Shown: positions 1 through 11,436, numbered from the stretch's first letter. The stretch is DNA of 64,000 bases from Sporothrix humicola (GCA_021396245.1 WNYE01000106.1:56013-120012), one strand, 5' to 3'. Program-made: numbers and translations. The notes: a model not told the origin generated them from the sequence alone.

Positions 1-3000
1 GGGCGAACGACATTATCGAACGAGTGCCGGTAGGAATGCAGACCCTGACAGGCTGTTCGCCCTAAACGACTCCTGAGTGCTGCGAATCGTGCGCGCTGTT
101 TGTTTCGAAGTCGCCAGTGTTCAGTGCGGTGAGGACAGGGCACGGCCGTTTTTCTGTCAATCTGCAACAGCCGGCAGGGCCAGAGAGCATAGAAGTGAGG
201 GGTACATATACATCTACCCATTTTGTGTGCACCTTCCCCGCCAACATGCTGTACACTGTACTTTGTTGCCCTCCGTAAATCTCGTGTCAGTAGGTGTGAG
301 ATGCGATCTGGCGATGGAACAGCGGCCATGACGCGGCCAATCGTGACGGAAAAACTACAACGATTGACAACTGAAAAAGACTCAAATCGCCCCTGGCACG
401 TTTCAAAACAACTCGACTGGCTGACTGGTTTTCACAAGCCGGCGCCATTTCACAGGCCGTCACCGTCAGGCACTCGAGGCCGTCAAGTTCGACTGGGCCG
501 TCTTTTGGTCCTTTTGGTAGCCCGCCTTTTGCCTTTTGGCTGTGCTATTTTTGTCTTTCCGCCTTCTTCAGTGCAGTATTTTATCCACAGACGTCAACCA
601 AAGTCCGCAACTTGCACAGTTCGTCCATCGACGGCGCCTCGAACTACTTGTGACGGCCCAAAGCCTAGGCGCAACCACGGGAGGCCCACGACGTGCCAAG
701 AGATGGTGTGTTTCCGTGTGCCAGCTTTTTGTGCTCGACGACTCGACGACGACCGGCCGCGATGTGTGTTCGCACTGTCCCAGCCGTGGCTGTAGTGATG
801 AAGAGAGCAATATCTACATCCTGTTCCCTTCGATAGTGCTTGCATGTGCAGTGGGTAACTTTCCAGGCCGTCGTTGCGTCTGGAATGCAGCCGTTGTCAC
901 TCTTCAGCAGTAGAGTTGCGACAACTTTAAAGGCGGCTGCATTCCTCCCTATTCTTTATTGACATCACCTACATGCCACCGGCGAGGCGTTCTTTTTCAG
1001 CCAGAGGCAGACATGAGAAGACGAGAAAGAAAACGTGGGAAGAAGTCACAAAAGATTCACGAGTTTTAACTTTGTGCGTCGTATCCACTGTGAGAGTGTG
1101 CCCGCTGAAGGACCCAAAGCACGCCAAAGGACGCCAAACAACGCCCACTTTCAGCCCTCGACGCCCGCTACGAGGCAAACCGACCGCCAAAAAGGCCGCT
1201 ACTGCATCCGCTACTGCAACCACTGGCGCATTTCCTTCGTTTTCACACTCTTTCGTTGTCTTCCCCAGCCCCATTGCATACGCACACCACATACAGACGC
1301 AGACTGCATCTTGAGTCTGCTTCTGGCCAGGCCCTACGGTCCGCCGGACACGGCCATTGCCAAATGCCCGACTTGCGATTTGGGAGAGAGGATTTGGGGT
1401 CCATGGCAATGCTCGTATTTCTTCTCCCTGCGCACGTTGGAGATTTATTTCATCGCCCGTCAAATGGCCCCTGGAATTGGACGGACCCCGACAAGCGCAA
1501 CGGCTAAATTCGATACGAGCGTGCTATGTATCTTTGTATTGTATCTTTTAACTGAATCTGTTGCAACTGCACTGCCTCGATCTCAATGCGAAACGATGAG
1601 AGATGTTCTTCAACAATTGTAAGAGCACGTTTTGGTGAGTGCACAGTCTCCCACTGTACGCACACAGTACTCCTTCAGCCGTTGCGTGCAGCAACCACGA
1701 CCCTGTCGCCTTGGCCATTTTGGTCGCTGCTTGTCCTCTCCTGCCCGTCTTGGTCGTCTTGGTGGTCTGGGATTGGCAACGAACCAACCAGACGGCACCG
1801 TGCCATGCTGTAGGACCCGCTTTTGTCACCCCTGTCCATCACCACGCCGCCCACTGTCGTACTCTCTTGCCGCCATGCCCAAACCAGATTGGCCGGCCGA
1901 CAGTCTTGCGTCTAGATTTCAAGTTCACGTTTTTGCCCACTTTCCAGAATACGTCAACGCCAACCCCAAAATCGAGAAAATCAACAGAACCAACAGACAG
2001 AGATCGAGGGAGACTCTACGGCTGAAGCAGCAGCTGCGCCGAAGCTACGACGGATCGGGCCCTCAACAAAAGAAAGACGCAAGAAAGAAAGGAAAGAAGA
2101 AAAGAATTGAAGAAAAAAAGAAAGGCGAGAAAGACCTCAGCCCCTCGGGCGAGAACATTGACCTCGATCGCTCCTGCCACCTTCCCTGCCCGGTCTTTCA
2201 CTTTTTGGCTCCCTTTTCACGCTTTTGCATCAGTCGCAACTTCTCTTTTCTTCATATCTGATCTCGCTATTCTGATTCTCCCACGTCTCTTTCACCCTCT
2301 CCTTCTCTCACACAACTTTACCGCCAAGTGCCTCCTCTCCGTATTTTTCACACCACAAACGGCGATCTCCAAACATCCTCCCACGGCTTCTGTCTCAGGT
2401 TCTGGCCCTCCTGCGTCGCCACCCCCCTCCTCAGGACCCTTTCTCTCCAGTGTCCTCGTCTCTCAGCGCTTCCTCTTCGCACCTTCCTTTTCTTTCTCAT
2501 TCTTGTTTTTCGATATTCTCCGTCTCCCCTTTCAAAAACGTGCAATCGCAAACTCCTCGACACAGACCACGTTCACAGTTCTTCTCCCAATCTTTCTCCA
2601 GGCCCGCTCTGTCCTCACAAACCCCTGCCAAAGCCCACTGCAAGCTGCATCCACCCGACCCCGACAGGCCTGGGGCTGCTCCTTTCTTCGCCCCAGCGAC
2701 AGCCGCAGCTACTTACGCATACGAGTACGCATAATATTGGCAACATTAACGAACTCTCAACGATAACGAGCACACCCTGTTCTCGTCCTTGTTTCTCTTT
2801 ACCCTCCCGTTCTACCGTCCTGTCGTTCGTGGCTGTCACTTTCTGTTTTTTGTTGTTTTCTTATTCCTCATTCTATTTTCTGCTTTTCTTTTTTGTGTGC
2901 ATCCTCTCTTCCGAACCAAACATCAACAATCGTCCCTATTTGCGAACCAGGCTCCTTTGCGACAACGAGCCCACACAAACAAAGACGAGTAAACATACGA

Positions 3001-3430
3001 ACAAAAGAACACAGACGAAAGACAGGCGAACACACGAACACACCGTCCGAACTACAAAGAAACCAGACGCAAGCAAACAAAAAAGGCAGCAACAACGAAC
3101 TCCTTGCTTCCATCCTCGGTCGCTCTTGCCTTTGGTCACGACATCGACTCTGTTTCTGTCCTCCTTCTCCTTTCCTCTTCTTCACATCTCACCGACGACG
3201 TCTCACGACATCTCTATGACGATAAACATACCACAAACGACACCCTAACAACCCGATTCTCTCTCTTCCACCCAACACCCATGAGTACACCCGATCGGCG
3301 CACTCCTCGACTGCTGCCCGCCCGCGCTCGTCGCTTCCCCGCTCGCATCGGCGACCTCGTCGACTGCTGAAGCCTCTCCGACCCTCCTCCTTTTCTCGTC
3401 TACCTCCGCCTCCCCTCCACCTCCCCCACA
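1..3430. other. Gene-free left flank and pyrimidine-rich leader of the NIPA gene
   Basis: I see no convincing gene here. The open frames are short, overlap on both strands and have no recognisable domain. From about 2160 to 3430 the plus strand becomes strongly C/T-rich with scattered CTTT/TCTC tracts, as is common in promoters and 5' leaders of filamentous ascomycetes. Part of it is probably the 5' UTR of the transporter gene starting at 3431. The transcription start cannot be placed from sequence. Confidence 0.6.
3281..3370 (+). promoter_or_regulatory. Possible uORF (29 codons) before the NIPA gene
   Basis: An ATG at 3281 opens a 29-codon frame that ends at TGA 3368-3370, 60 nt before the main ATG at 3431. 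If transcription begins upstream of 3281, ribosomes would meet it first and it could lower translation of the transporter. This depends wholly on the unknown transcription start, so it is a candidate only. Confidence 0.25.
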
Positions 3431-6061
3431 ATGGAACGCAGCGCCGCAGAAGTCCTGGCCGAGGCGCACGCCTTGTACGCCCGCGCCAACGAGCTGTACG
3501 CCCGCGCAAATGCCACCGTCGGCGCCTCCAACTCCACATCCAACGGCACGTCCACCGACTCGTCGTCCAACGACACACGACCGGCGTCCTTCAAGGTCAT
3601 TGGCATCGCCCTCGCGATCAGCTCCGGCGCCTTTATCGGCACATCCTTCGTCCTCAAAAAGGTCGGCCTGCTGCGCGCAAACGAAAAGTACAACGAAGTC
3701 GCCGGCGAGGGCTATGGCTACCTCAAAAACGTCTTCTGGTGGTCCGGCATGATCCTGATGATCGTCGGCGAAATCTGCAACTTTGTCGCCTATGCGTTCA
3801 CCGACGCCATCCTCGTCACGCCGCTCGGCGCCCTGTCGGTGGTGATTACGACCATTCTGTCTGCCATTTTCCTCAAGGAACGACTGAGCATGGTCGGCAA
3901 GGTCGCCTGTTTCTTGTGCATTGTCGGCTCCGTTGTTATCGTCATGAACGCCCCGCAAGAATCCTCCGTCGCCAACATCCAGGAGATGCAGCACTTTGTG
4001 GTCACGCCCGGTTTTCTGAGTTATACAGGCGTCATTTTAGTGGGAGCCGCCGCCACAGCGTTCTGGGCCGGCCCGCGCTGGGGCAAGAAGAACATGCTGG
4101 TGTACATTTCCATCTGCAGCTGGGTCGGCGGACTGAGCGTCGTTGCCACGCAAGGCTTGGGTTCTGCTATCGTCGCTCAGGTCGGTGGCACGCCGCAGTT
4201 CAACCAGTGGTTCCTCTATGTGCTGCTGGTCTTTGTCATTGGCACCCTCCTCACCGAAATCATCTACTTAAATGTATGTCCCTTCCCAGCATATCCATTC
4301 ATATTTGCATCTACTAATACCCCCCAGAAAGCACTCAACCTCTTCAATGCCGCCATGGTCACGCCCACCTACTACGTCTACTTTACCAGCACCACCATCA
4401 TCACCTCAGCCGTCCTCTTCCAGGGTTTCAAGGGCACCGTCACGTCCATTGTCACCGTCGTCCTCGGCTTCCTCACCATCTGCTCCGGCGTCGTCCTCCT
4501 CCAGCTCTCGAAATCGGCCAAGGATGTGCCCGACACCGCCGTCTTTGCCGGCGACCTCGACCAGATCCACACGATCGCCGAACAGGAACAGCCCGAGTCC
4601 GAGCCCAAAGCAGACGCCATCCGCGGCGCCGCAGGCATCATCCGCCGCTTCTCGACCGCCCGCCAAAACATGGAGGTCGCCGAGCTCAAGCGCATGCACG
4701 AGGAGAAGATGCGCGAGCGCGAAGAGCTCGAGGCCATTGGCGAGGACGGCAACCCGATCCCCGCTCAACAACAACCCCCCATGTACGAATGGGACGGCAT
4801 CCGGCGCCGGCGCACTACCATTGGCAGCCAGCGCTCGCGATCCCAGACCGTCTCGTCACGGCCCTTTACGCCCGGCGCTCCGGGTACGGCCGGCTCCAAC
4901 ACACCCCACCCGCCCCTGGGCTGGTCCCATATGCCGACGGAGGAAGAACTGGCCGCACTCGAGCAGCGGTCCAACACGCCCGGCGTCCTGTCGAGCATCG
5001 CGGGTACGATCCGCGGGCGCGGCATTGGCGGCCGTGGCCGCAGCATGTTGCTGCCGAGCTACAATGTCGACGGACACGACGAGGAGCAGCAAACACAAAT
5101 GCGGCAACAAAACGAGCAGGGCGGTTCAGGTCTGGGCCCCAAGGTCCAGAGTCCCATGCACCCTGTCCAGCTGACGGAAATAGCGGTTCCGCCAGGGCAG
5201 GGGCAAGGGCGCGGACGCAGCGGCAGCAACGACACCGACGGCCAGAGCGCCTACAGCGTCAGCCACAGCCAGACGCGCGGCTACGGCCTGCCGTCTGGCA
5301 AGACCGAGTACGTGGGCGCCGGCGGCTACGCCTCGAGCGACGCCGCCAGCAGTATCGCCCCGCCCGACCCGCCGCCACACTCGGCTAAGCGCCAGTTCTC
5401 GTTCCAAAACGTCTTTAGGAGACACCAGCAGCACGGCGCCAGTGGCGCCGCGAGCACTGTCGATTCGCTACCCGAAGACGACGACGAGTACGACGAGTAT
5501 GGATCCTCGACGTCTACAGGCCGCGGCTATCGACGTGCGCCCGTGACGACGCGCGGTTATTCGGCGCCGCAAGTCAAGGGCTCGACTGAAGAAGAGCGTT
5601 TGGGGCTGGTCAAGGGCGACTCGCGGTCGGCGCCCAGCATCCTTCCTACCTATGACGAGGAAGCAGACAACGACCTCGACTATGACGACTATGGCGACAC
5701 CAAGAATCCAGTGTACATGGGCACGGCAGTCGCGTCATCCTCAGCCCGCTATGGCCGCGGCATCACCGGCTCCAGCTCGCCGCCGTCGCCGCCACGGACG
5801 ATTGCCGTCGTGGGCGGCAGCGGGACTGGGACTGGCAGTGGTACTGGGAGTGTCGAAAAGAGCACGACAACGATCGCCAGCACGAGCAGCAGCCGCCCGC
5901 GCGCCCGAACAGGGAGCAGCAGCCAGGGTTCTTCTGGAGATGAGTACGACCGTCGCGGCCGGCCGCCGGGCCAGAAACAACAGCACGAATCCCCGCCGCC
6001 GCCACCACCGGGCGGCCACCGCTACAGCCCACCACGAGGCGGTGACGGGGCGTTCATCTAG
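3431..6061 (+). CDS. NIPA/DUF803-family magnesium transporter with long disordered tail
   Basis: Members of the NIPA (DUF803) family are multi-pass membrane proteins linked to Mg2+ transport. A luminal N-terminus of about 52 residues carries four N-glycosylation sequons (NAT, NST, NGT, NDT). Residues ~54-370 form the transporter, with the family patterns SSGAFIGTSFVLKKVGL, TPLGALSV and KALNLFNAAMVTPTYYV. An in-frame 54-nt intron lies at 4274-4327 (GTATGT donor, CTACTAAT branch site, CCAG acceptor). It keeps the frame open, so an ORF caller retains 18 false residues inside the TPTYYV region. The spliced product is 858 residues. The final ~480 residues are low-complexity and hydrophilic (Ser/Gly/Arg/Pro-rich, acidic patches, Pro run), far longer than animal NIPA proteins of roughly 330-450 residues. 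The ATG follows a CCCACA context. Family call is firm; ion specificity is inferred. Confidence 0.9.
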   Translation: MERSAAEVLAEAHALYARANELYARANATVGASNSTSNGTSTDSSSNDTRPASFKVIGIALAISSGAFIGTSFVLKKVGLLRANEKYNEVAGEGYGYLKNVFWWSGMILMIVGEICNFVAYAFTDAILVTPLGALSVVITTILSAIFLKERLSMVGKVACFLCIVGSVVIVMNAPQESSVANIQEMQHFVVTPGFLSYTGVILVGAAATAFWAGPRWGKKNMLVYISICSWVGGLSVVATQGLGSAIVAQVGGTPQFNQWFLYVLLVFVIGTLLTEIIYLNVCPFPAYPFIFASTNTPQKALNLFNAAMVTPTYYVYFTSTTIITSAVLFQGFKGTVTSIVTVVLGFLTICSGVVLLQLSKSAKDVPDTAVFAGDLDQIHTIAEQEQPESEPKADAIRGAAGIIRRFSTARQNMEVAELKRMHEEKMREREELEAIGEDGNPIPAQQQPPMYEWDGIRRRRTTIGSQRSRSQTVSSRPFTPGAPGTAGSNTPHPPLGWSHMPTEEELAALEQRSNTPGVLSSIAGTIRGRGIGGRGRSMLLPSYNVDGHDEEQQTQMRQQNEQGGSGLGPKVQSPMHPVQLTEIAVPPGQGQGRGRSGSNDTDGQSAYSVSHSQTRGYGLPSGKTEYVGAGGYASSDAASSIAPPDPPPHSAKRQFSFQNVFRRHQQHGASGAASTVDSLPEDDDEYDEYGSSTSTGRGYRRAPVTTRGYSAPQVKGSTEEERLGLVKGDSRSAPSILPTYDEEADNDLDYDDYGDTKNPVYMGTAVASSSARYGRGITGSSSPPSPPRTIAVVGGSGTGTGSGTGSVEKSTTTIASTSSSRPRARTGSSSQGSSGDEYDRRGRPPGQKQQHESPPPPPPGGHRYSPPRGGDGAFI

Positions 6062-8840
6062 GGCGATGCGTCGCTCTTTGGGGTGTTTTGATCTTGCATT
6101 TCTGTCCATTTTCCTCTTTTTTCGTCCAGCGATATTGTAAACAAGCGGGTCGTCCTTTTCGTCTCTTCTCGTCATTTCGCCATTCTGGTCATTCTGGTCA
6201 TCATGTTTTCTCCATCATTCTACTGTACTCATTCATGACATGACGGGTCCCAAGGTTTTAGGGTATATGGTTTAGGGTTCAATGGTTGCATATTTTCTGT
6301 TCATCCTTTCCAATGTATATGTTGTTTGTTACACTGTCACTTGTCACTTGTCACTTGCCACACTTACCACTGCCTTTCGGGCATCTTTGAGCATTTTTTT
6401 GGGAATGAACGAAATGGGACCCATGAACGGCACAACACACCATTTCTCAAAACCACACAACACTGTATTTGTACCAGTAGGTTCAAGGGAATATCTTTTG
6501 CATTTTCATGTCTTTGTACATAGTGTTGTTCTTTTGGGAACAACAGAAATAAATAATTGTTTTTTAAATGAAATATATTTTCATAGGATTTATTTAGACG
6601 GCCTCGAACTTTATTTTTTTTTTAAAAAAAAAAAAAGAGAGAGAGAGAGAAATGAAGAGAAGAATAAAAAACCCAGTTGTCATTTTTTTTATCTTTGAAA
6701 ACCAGCACACATTTATGAGGTAACAATTTTGAATCATTTTTACGCAAAATGTTGGTGTACATACGATCCAGTCATGATAAAAAATGAGACCGTCGAGATG
6801 ACGGTATATCTGCAGTCTCCTCGTCAGTAGTTCTAAAATACGCTCTGCAGGCTAGAGTGTGAAGATGACATGGTGTGTGTAGACGAAATGTCTGCATTCT
6901 ATGCCTCCTGCACAATAAAGTAGGCCAATTTACCCCAGATTCTCGATTGCACGAATTAATCTAGAAAATATTCCGAAGCCAATCTATTCAAAGAGACGTG
7001 CGTTGTTGACATGTCGACGTGCAGGCAGTCAGGGTGGACTGTATCTCGAAAGGTGAAAGCTTTCAATCTGAAGACGAAATGTTATAATTACAAAAGATAT
7101 TCTCTACGTTTGATTCCTCGTAGTTGAATGTAATATTATTGCTCGACGTCTGATATGTTTCGACGGAGCATCGCTGCCCTTGCCCTTTTAGCCTGATGGA
7201 CATCTGGTACAATTGTTCCATGGCAATCCTCCTGTCGATGTCAATGGAGGACAACCCTCTCCCCTAAACCCTCGCACCGCAGCGATCGACATTGATCCGT
7301 TCATGCCGAGGGACTGTGAAAGATGGTGAGAGTGGAGTGGCCGTTACGCATAAAGTGGGAGAGTGTCGACTGGAGAAGGGTGACGACTGAACACAAGTGT
7401 CGAATTTGACAGACTGAGCACATTGAACGGAGAACAGAGAACAGAGGACAGAACACAGAAACACAAGAAACACGTCACCCTGTTTTGGACATAGAAAGTA
7501 ACGAACAACGGATTTCAGGATTGCAGGATTCGGGGGCCGGACGGGTGTTTGCAGGAGTTCGGACTGGACTGGAGACTGTAGACTGCAGACTGCAGACTTA
7601 TTTTCACATTGCAGCAGGTTTTGGTCGATAATTGTTGGTTCTCAGAGAGAAAAGTTGGATCGAGGCCATCTACTCGATACTCGGGTCTATTAGAGCTAAG
7701 AGAGACAATCAGAAATAAGGTTGATGCCATCCAAGGACCTCCACTCTCGCGGGCGTTGATACTTGGCAGCAATCAATCAATGTCAAGAGAATAGAACTCT
7801 GGCGTACAAGACGACGAACAGCAAATATGCCATGCTGTGTCGACGCCCCAAGGACCCTCTTTAGACACTCTCTAGACCCTCTCTAGCCTTGGAGGGTCTT
7901 TTGGCAAATGTAAAGAGGTGCACTTGATATATTATGTCAATGTGAATGCACTTCATATCGAGGCGGTAGTTGTGACGGCTGTCAGCCGTGGAAGCTTGAT
8001 GTTCCTCGTCTCTCGTCTTCTCAGCGTCCTCATGCACGACATGAACCTGTCCACAAGGATATACGATACACAATACACTCGCACACCACACATTCACTGC
8101 ATTTCATCCTTGGACACGGTCTGGACGCAGGTACTGCGGGTGATCCCCCTCTTGTCCTCTATTCCTCTCTATTTTGTCACACTCCCGCATTCCTCTTCAC
8201 GCCGCCTCCTTGACCTCGCACATCTTCATCTGATGTAAGAGGGGAGACTCTTCCGTGTTTCTGTTCTCTGTCGTCCATCTTCTGTCTTCTGCCTTCATCT
8301 TCGGTTTCTGTTTCTTGTTGCACGTTTACTGTTTTCTGGCGATCTTCCTTTTTTTTCTCTCTCTTTCTTCTCTCCTCTGGTCCTCGATCTATGGTTGATC
8401 GATCTCCCATTTCCAGATTTTGCATCGTGAACCCTTTTCTTCTTTATCGTCGTTCGTCCTCATCCCACTCTCACCATCTTCTCACTTTCACGTCACTTAT
8501 TGACAGCTCCCTAAAGAGGACCCACACCGTTTTCGCCTCCCGTCACACACAAAACAGGTCTCGTTCCCTTTTGACCTTGTTCTCTCTTTTCTTTTCCTGT
8601 CTCTCTTCTCCTCCTCTCCTCTCTTCCCCGGTCGTCAATTTGGATCACCTCCAAGACCTGATCCAGGCCAACCCTTGTCAACAACCGACAGGCCAGCTGA
8701 ACACACGTGAAAGGACACAAGCGAGCCCCGAGCCCGATTGTCTTCTGCACTTACCTTTTCTGTTTTCTGTTACATCTTCTAGATCTCTTTCGACCTCCTA
8801 CATCACCAAGGATTATTGCCATTCACCACTGTCCACCAAC
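6062..8840. other. Intergenic spacer; 3' end of NIPA gene and leader of Ras-like gene
   Basis: No gene is supported. The left part holds the transporter's 3' region, AT-rich with a T10-A13-(GA)7 tract. A 7-bp repeat of AGACTGY type lies near 7569-7600. From about 8150 the plus strand becomes C/T-rich, as in a fungal promoter/leader. The reading frame of the Ras-like gene stays open from 8391 to 8840, but that stretch is Ser/Phe/Leu-rich pyrimidine translation and looks like UTR. Confidence 0.6.
6614..6650. repeat. Simple-sequence tract T10-A13-(GA)7
   Basis: Ten T, thirteen A, then seven GA dinucleotides are directly visible, about 550 bp after the NIPA stop codon. It is a microsatellite expected to vary in length between strains. 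Confidence 0.9.
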
Positions 8841-10757
8841 ATGGGCAAAGACGCCCCCAACCCGACGATCCGGGTGCTGCTGCTGGGCAACGCCGGCGTC
8901 GGCAAGAACTGTCTGGAGTCGCGGTTCACGACGATGACGTACCCGCCGCCGTACAATCCGGCGCTGACGCTCAACAGCCGGCGGTACTTTACGCTGCCGC
9001 CGGTGCATGCCGTGGGGGATTGTGAGGAGCCATCGACAGAAGGGCCGACAGGCCCTGACGGCGGCAAAACGAGTGACGACAACAAAGACACTGCTGTGAA
9101 AAAGACGCTCACTATCGTGACCGACCGCCCGCTCACATCGACGCCGCCAGACTCAGGCACGCCCGGCACGCCTGTCGGCATGCCCGACCTCGACGACACC
9201 TCGTTTGACGACCGCACGCTGGTGGCGTCGTCGACCACGGCGTCCCTCTGCAGCGCCTGTGCCCGCGAGAACAATACCTATCTGGTGGAAGTGATCAACT
9301 ATCCGGATTTGCAGTCCCCAACCGTGCGCAAGCAGGTCCACGCCCGCGCCGACTACGATGCAGTGCTCCTAGTGTACGACGTGACGGACGCGGCCTCTTT
9401 CGACGCAATCACCACCCTCCACAGCGAGATCCCCGTCTGCACGCGCAAGAACCACCGGGAGCACCACAGGCGGGCGGTGCAGCATGCGAGCGCGACGCGC
9501 AGCCGGACGAGCGGGTGGTTTGGCGGCGGCGGGGAGAACGAGGCGGGGAATACGGGGAGCGGGGAGATTGTCGTGGGGCTGGTTGGGAACAAGTGCGATG
9601 TGGACGATGTGGACGACGAAGTCGGCGAAGTCGACGGAGTGGCGGAGATGACGACGGCGAATGCTGGTCAAGGCAACAGCGGGCACGGGCACACAGAAGA
9701 CAGCCTGCTGCACCCCCTCTACCGCGAGAGCATTCTGTACGAAGAGCTGATGGCGCAGCGGGAAGAGCGGCAGCGGCAGAGACAGGCACGCTCGAAAGCA
9801 AGAAAGGACCGGCTGGCGCCCCTGACGCCCACAACGCCGTTTCCAGGAGATGAGGAACACAGTATCGGCATCCATCGAGTCGAAGACGAGGAAGAGGAAA
9901 AGAGGGCCGCCGCCAAAAACGACGACATCCAAAAGTGGCTCTCGATTAGTCGCCCAGAGGCCGCGACCCTGCCGTTGTCGCCAATTTCGCTAGTCTCGTC
10001 GTCATCCTCCCGTGACTACTTTGGCCTGAGGGGGACCGTGGCGGATACCCGCGGAAAGACGACGGACAAAAAGGCACCACCGCCGAAACGCGCTGTCTCC
10101 ACCGCCGACGGCTTGATGCTCGCCCAGGCCCTGCAGCTCAGCGTCCCCTTTCTCGAGACCAGCGCCCGCTCCGGCCGGCATGTCGAGCTGGCCCTGGAAA
10201 ACCTGGTGCGGGCTGTTTTGTCGGAGATGGGGCGGGATGCCAGCGGAAAGAATGGCCCCAAAAACGGCAAGACGTGCCGGCATCGCGTCAAGGAGGTCAA
10301 GGACCTCAAAGAGAAGGGCAAGGAAAAGCAGACAACGGGCGGCTTCCTGGCGAGCCCCAAGCTCAAGAGAATGTCGAGCAAGGCTGTTTCCAGCAAGAGC
10401 AAAACTGTGAGCAAAGACAAGGAAGGTTCGGCACCGCCAACGCCTCACACGCCCCACGACATTGACGCTCAGCGGCCCGAGAGTGCCGCCATGTTCCGCC
10501 AGGTGGCCAGCCAGCAGGTCGATGGTGAGGCAACAACGCCCGTCGAGATTACCGACACGATTGTCGACACGACACCCGGCAAGACAGCTGTTGTGACGAC
10601 CGCCGCCGTTACAACCCCCGTGACTGCCCCTGCACCGCCGATCCAGCGCCGCGAGAGCGTCCTCGGCCGCATGCGCAAGGTCTTTTTGCGCAAGTCACAG
10701 GTGCAGCCGGTGGAGGTGGCAGTAGGAGGCACAATGCGGGCGGACATTGCCGTGTGA
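8841..10757 (+). CDS. Ras-like small-GTPase-domain protein with degenerate G motifs
   Basis: The 638-residue product opens with a Ras-fold strand and P-loop (RVLLLGNAGVGKN, residues 11-23), followed by LVYDVTDAASFDAI (177-190), an NKCD G4 motif (250-253) and an ETSARSG G5 motif (439-445). Three features are odd. The P-loop Ser/Thr is Asn23. The DxxG switch II motif is replaced by a NYPDLQ stretch (153-158). There are large hydrophilic insertions: ~95 residues between switch I and II and ~185 between G4 and G5, against roughly 30 in Ras. The tail (~460-638) is Lys/Ser/Thr-rich and basic, and has no CaaX box. I chose ATG 8841 (CCAACATGG context) because the domain starts ten residues later; the upstream open frame looks like UTR. 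Nucleotide binding is possible through G1/G4/G5, but hydrolysis is doubtful. A signalling scaffold or pseudo-GTPase is inferred. Confidence 0.8.
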   Translation: MGKDAPNPTIRVLLLGNAGVGKNCLESRFTTMTYPPPYNPALTLNSRRYFTLPPVHAVGDCEEPSTEGPTGPDGGKTSDDNKDTAVKKTLTIVTDRPLTSTPPDSGTPGTPVGMPDLDDTSFDDRTLVASSTTASLCSACARENNTYLVEVINYPDLQSPTVRKQVHARADYDAVLLVYDVTDAASFDAITTLHSEIPVCTRKNHREHHRRAVQHASATRSRTSGWFGGGGENEAGNTGSGEIVVGLVGNKCDVDDVDDEVGEVDGVAEMTTANAGQGNSGHGHTEDSLLHPLYRESILYEELMAQREERQRQRQARSKARKDRLAPLTPTTPFPGDEEHSIGIHRVEDEEEEKRAAAKNDDIQKWLSISRPEAATLPLSPISLVSSSSSRDYFGLRGTVADTRGKTTDKKAPPPKRAVSTADGLMLAQALQLSVPFLETSARSGRHVELALENLVRAVLSEMGRDASGKNGPKNGKTCRHRVKEVKDLKEKGKEKQTTGGFLASPKLKRMSSKAVSSKSKTVSKDKEGSAPPTPHTPHDIDAQRPESAAMFRQVASQQVDGEATTPVEITDTIVDTTPGKTAVVTTAAVTTPVTAPAPPIQRRESVLGRMRKVFLRKSQVQPVEVAVGGTMRADIAV

Positions 10758-11436
10758 GGGAGGAGGGAAAGGAGGACGTTGATGGAGGATGGGTGGAGGA
10801 CGACGGATGGGCGGTATTTTGATTTCTTTTGATTCTTTTGCTGCTGCTGTTTTGTGCGTCTCAAGCACTTGCACTCTTGCACGCTGGAGTTTTCTGTTTC
10901 TGGCTAGGGCCAGGCTGTTGCCATGGGCTTTAGCCTTTCATGTCTTTATATTTTTGATATTCCCCAAATATGAATCAAATAACTTAAATACTCTGTTGGA
11001 AAGGGTGTGTCGTATCTCGTGTTCCGATACGCTGTGGCGATCGACGGTCGCGATTTCCCAACAAGGTGTACTACCACGTGAGTGTGCCTGACAAGAAGGG
11101 ACGGAAAAGGAACAGATCTTGGCACTTGCCAAGATGTTGTACCTGTCAGACGTCAGACGTCAAATGTGTTGCACGATGAAATTCATAAGAAAGTCTGATG
11201 AGTAAATGGAACGAACTGTATTTTTGTATTCCAAATTAGATTAATCAAACAAGAGATGCAAGATGCAAGAGAATGATATTAACACAAGATGATATCCCAA
11301 AACGTACAGATCCATCCAAGAAAAAAGAAAAAAAAAAAAAGAAAGAGGTTAACGAGAGGAACCATCCAACCTTTTACCGTTCGCTCGACTTCAATAAGGG
11401 CTGCGCCCTTGATCAAATCATCACAAGATCAACCCC
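10758..11436. other. Convergent intergenic spacer
   Basis: This is the tail-to-tail spacer between the Ras-like gene (+) and the GPI protein gene (-). It is AT-rich, with an A-rich tract around 11321-11345 and a short direct repeat CAGACGT at 11145-11160. I see no gene or RNA. Confidence 0.6.

Noticed and set aside
2107..3248. Overlapping plus-strand frames of 219 and 306 codons
   Set aside because: Ser/Pro/Phe/Thr-rich translation of a CT-rich leader in two frames at once; no conserved feature.
6257..6277. Two TTTAGGG words (telomere-like)
   Set aside because: Only two copies, separated by 7 bp; not an interstitial telomere array.
8391..8840. 150-codon N-terminal extension of the Ras-like protein
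   Set aside because: Ser/Leu/Phe-rich pyrimidine-tract translation; the domain starts ten residues after ATG 8841, which has a better initiation context.
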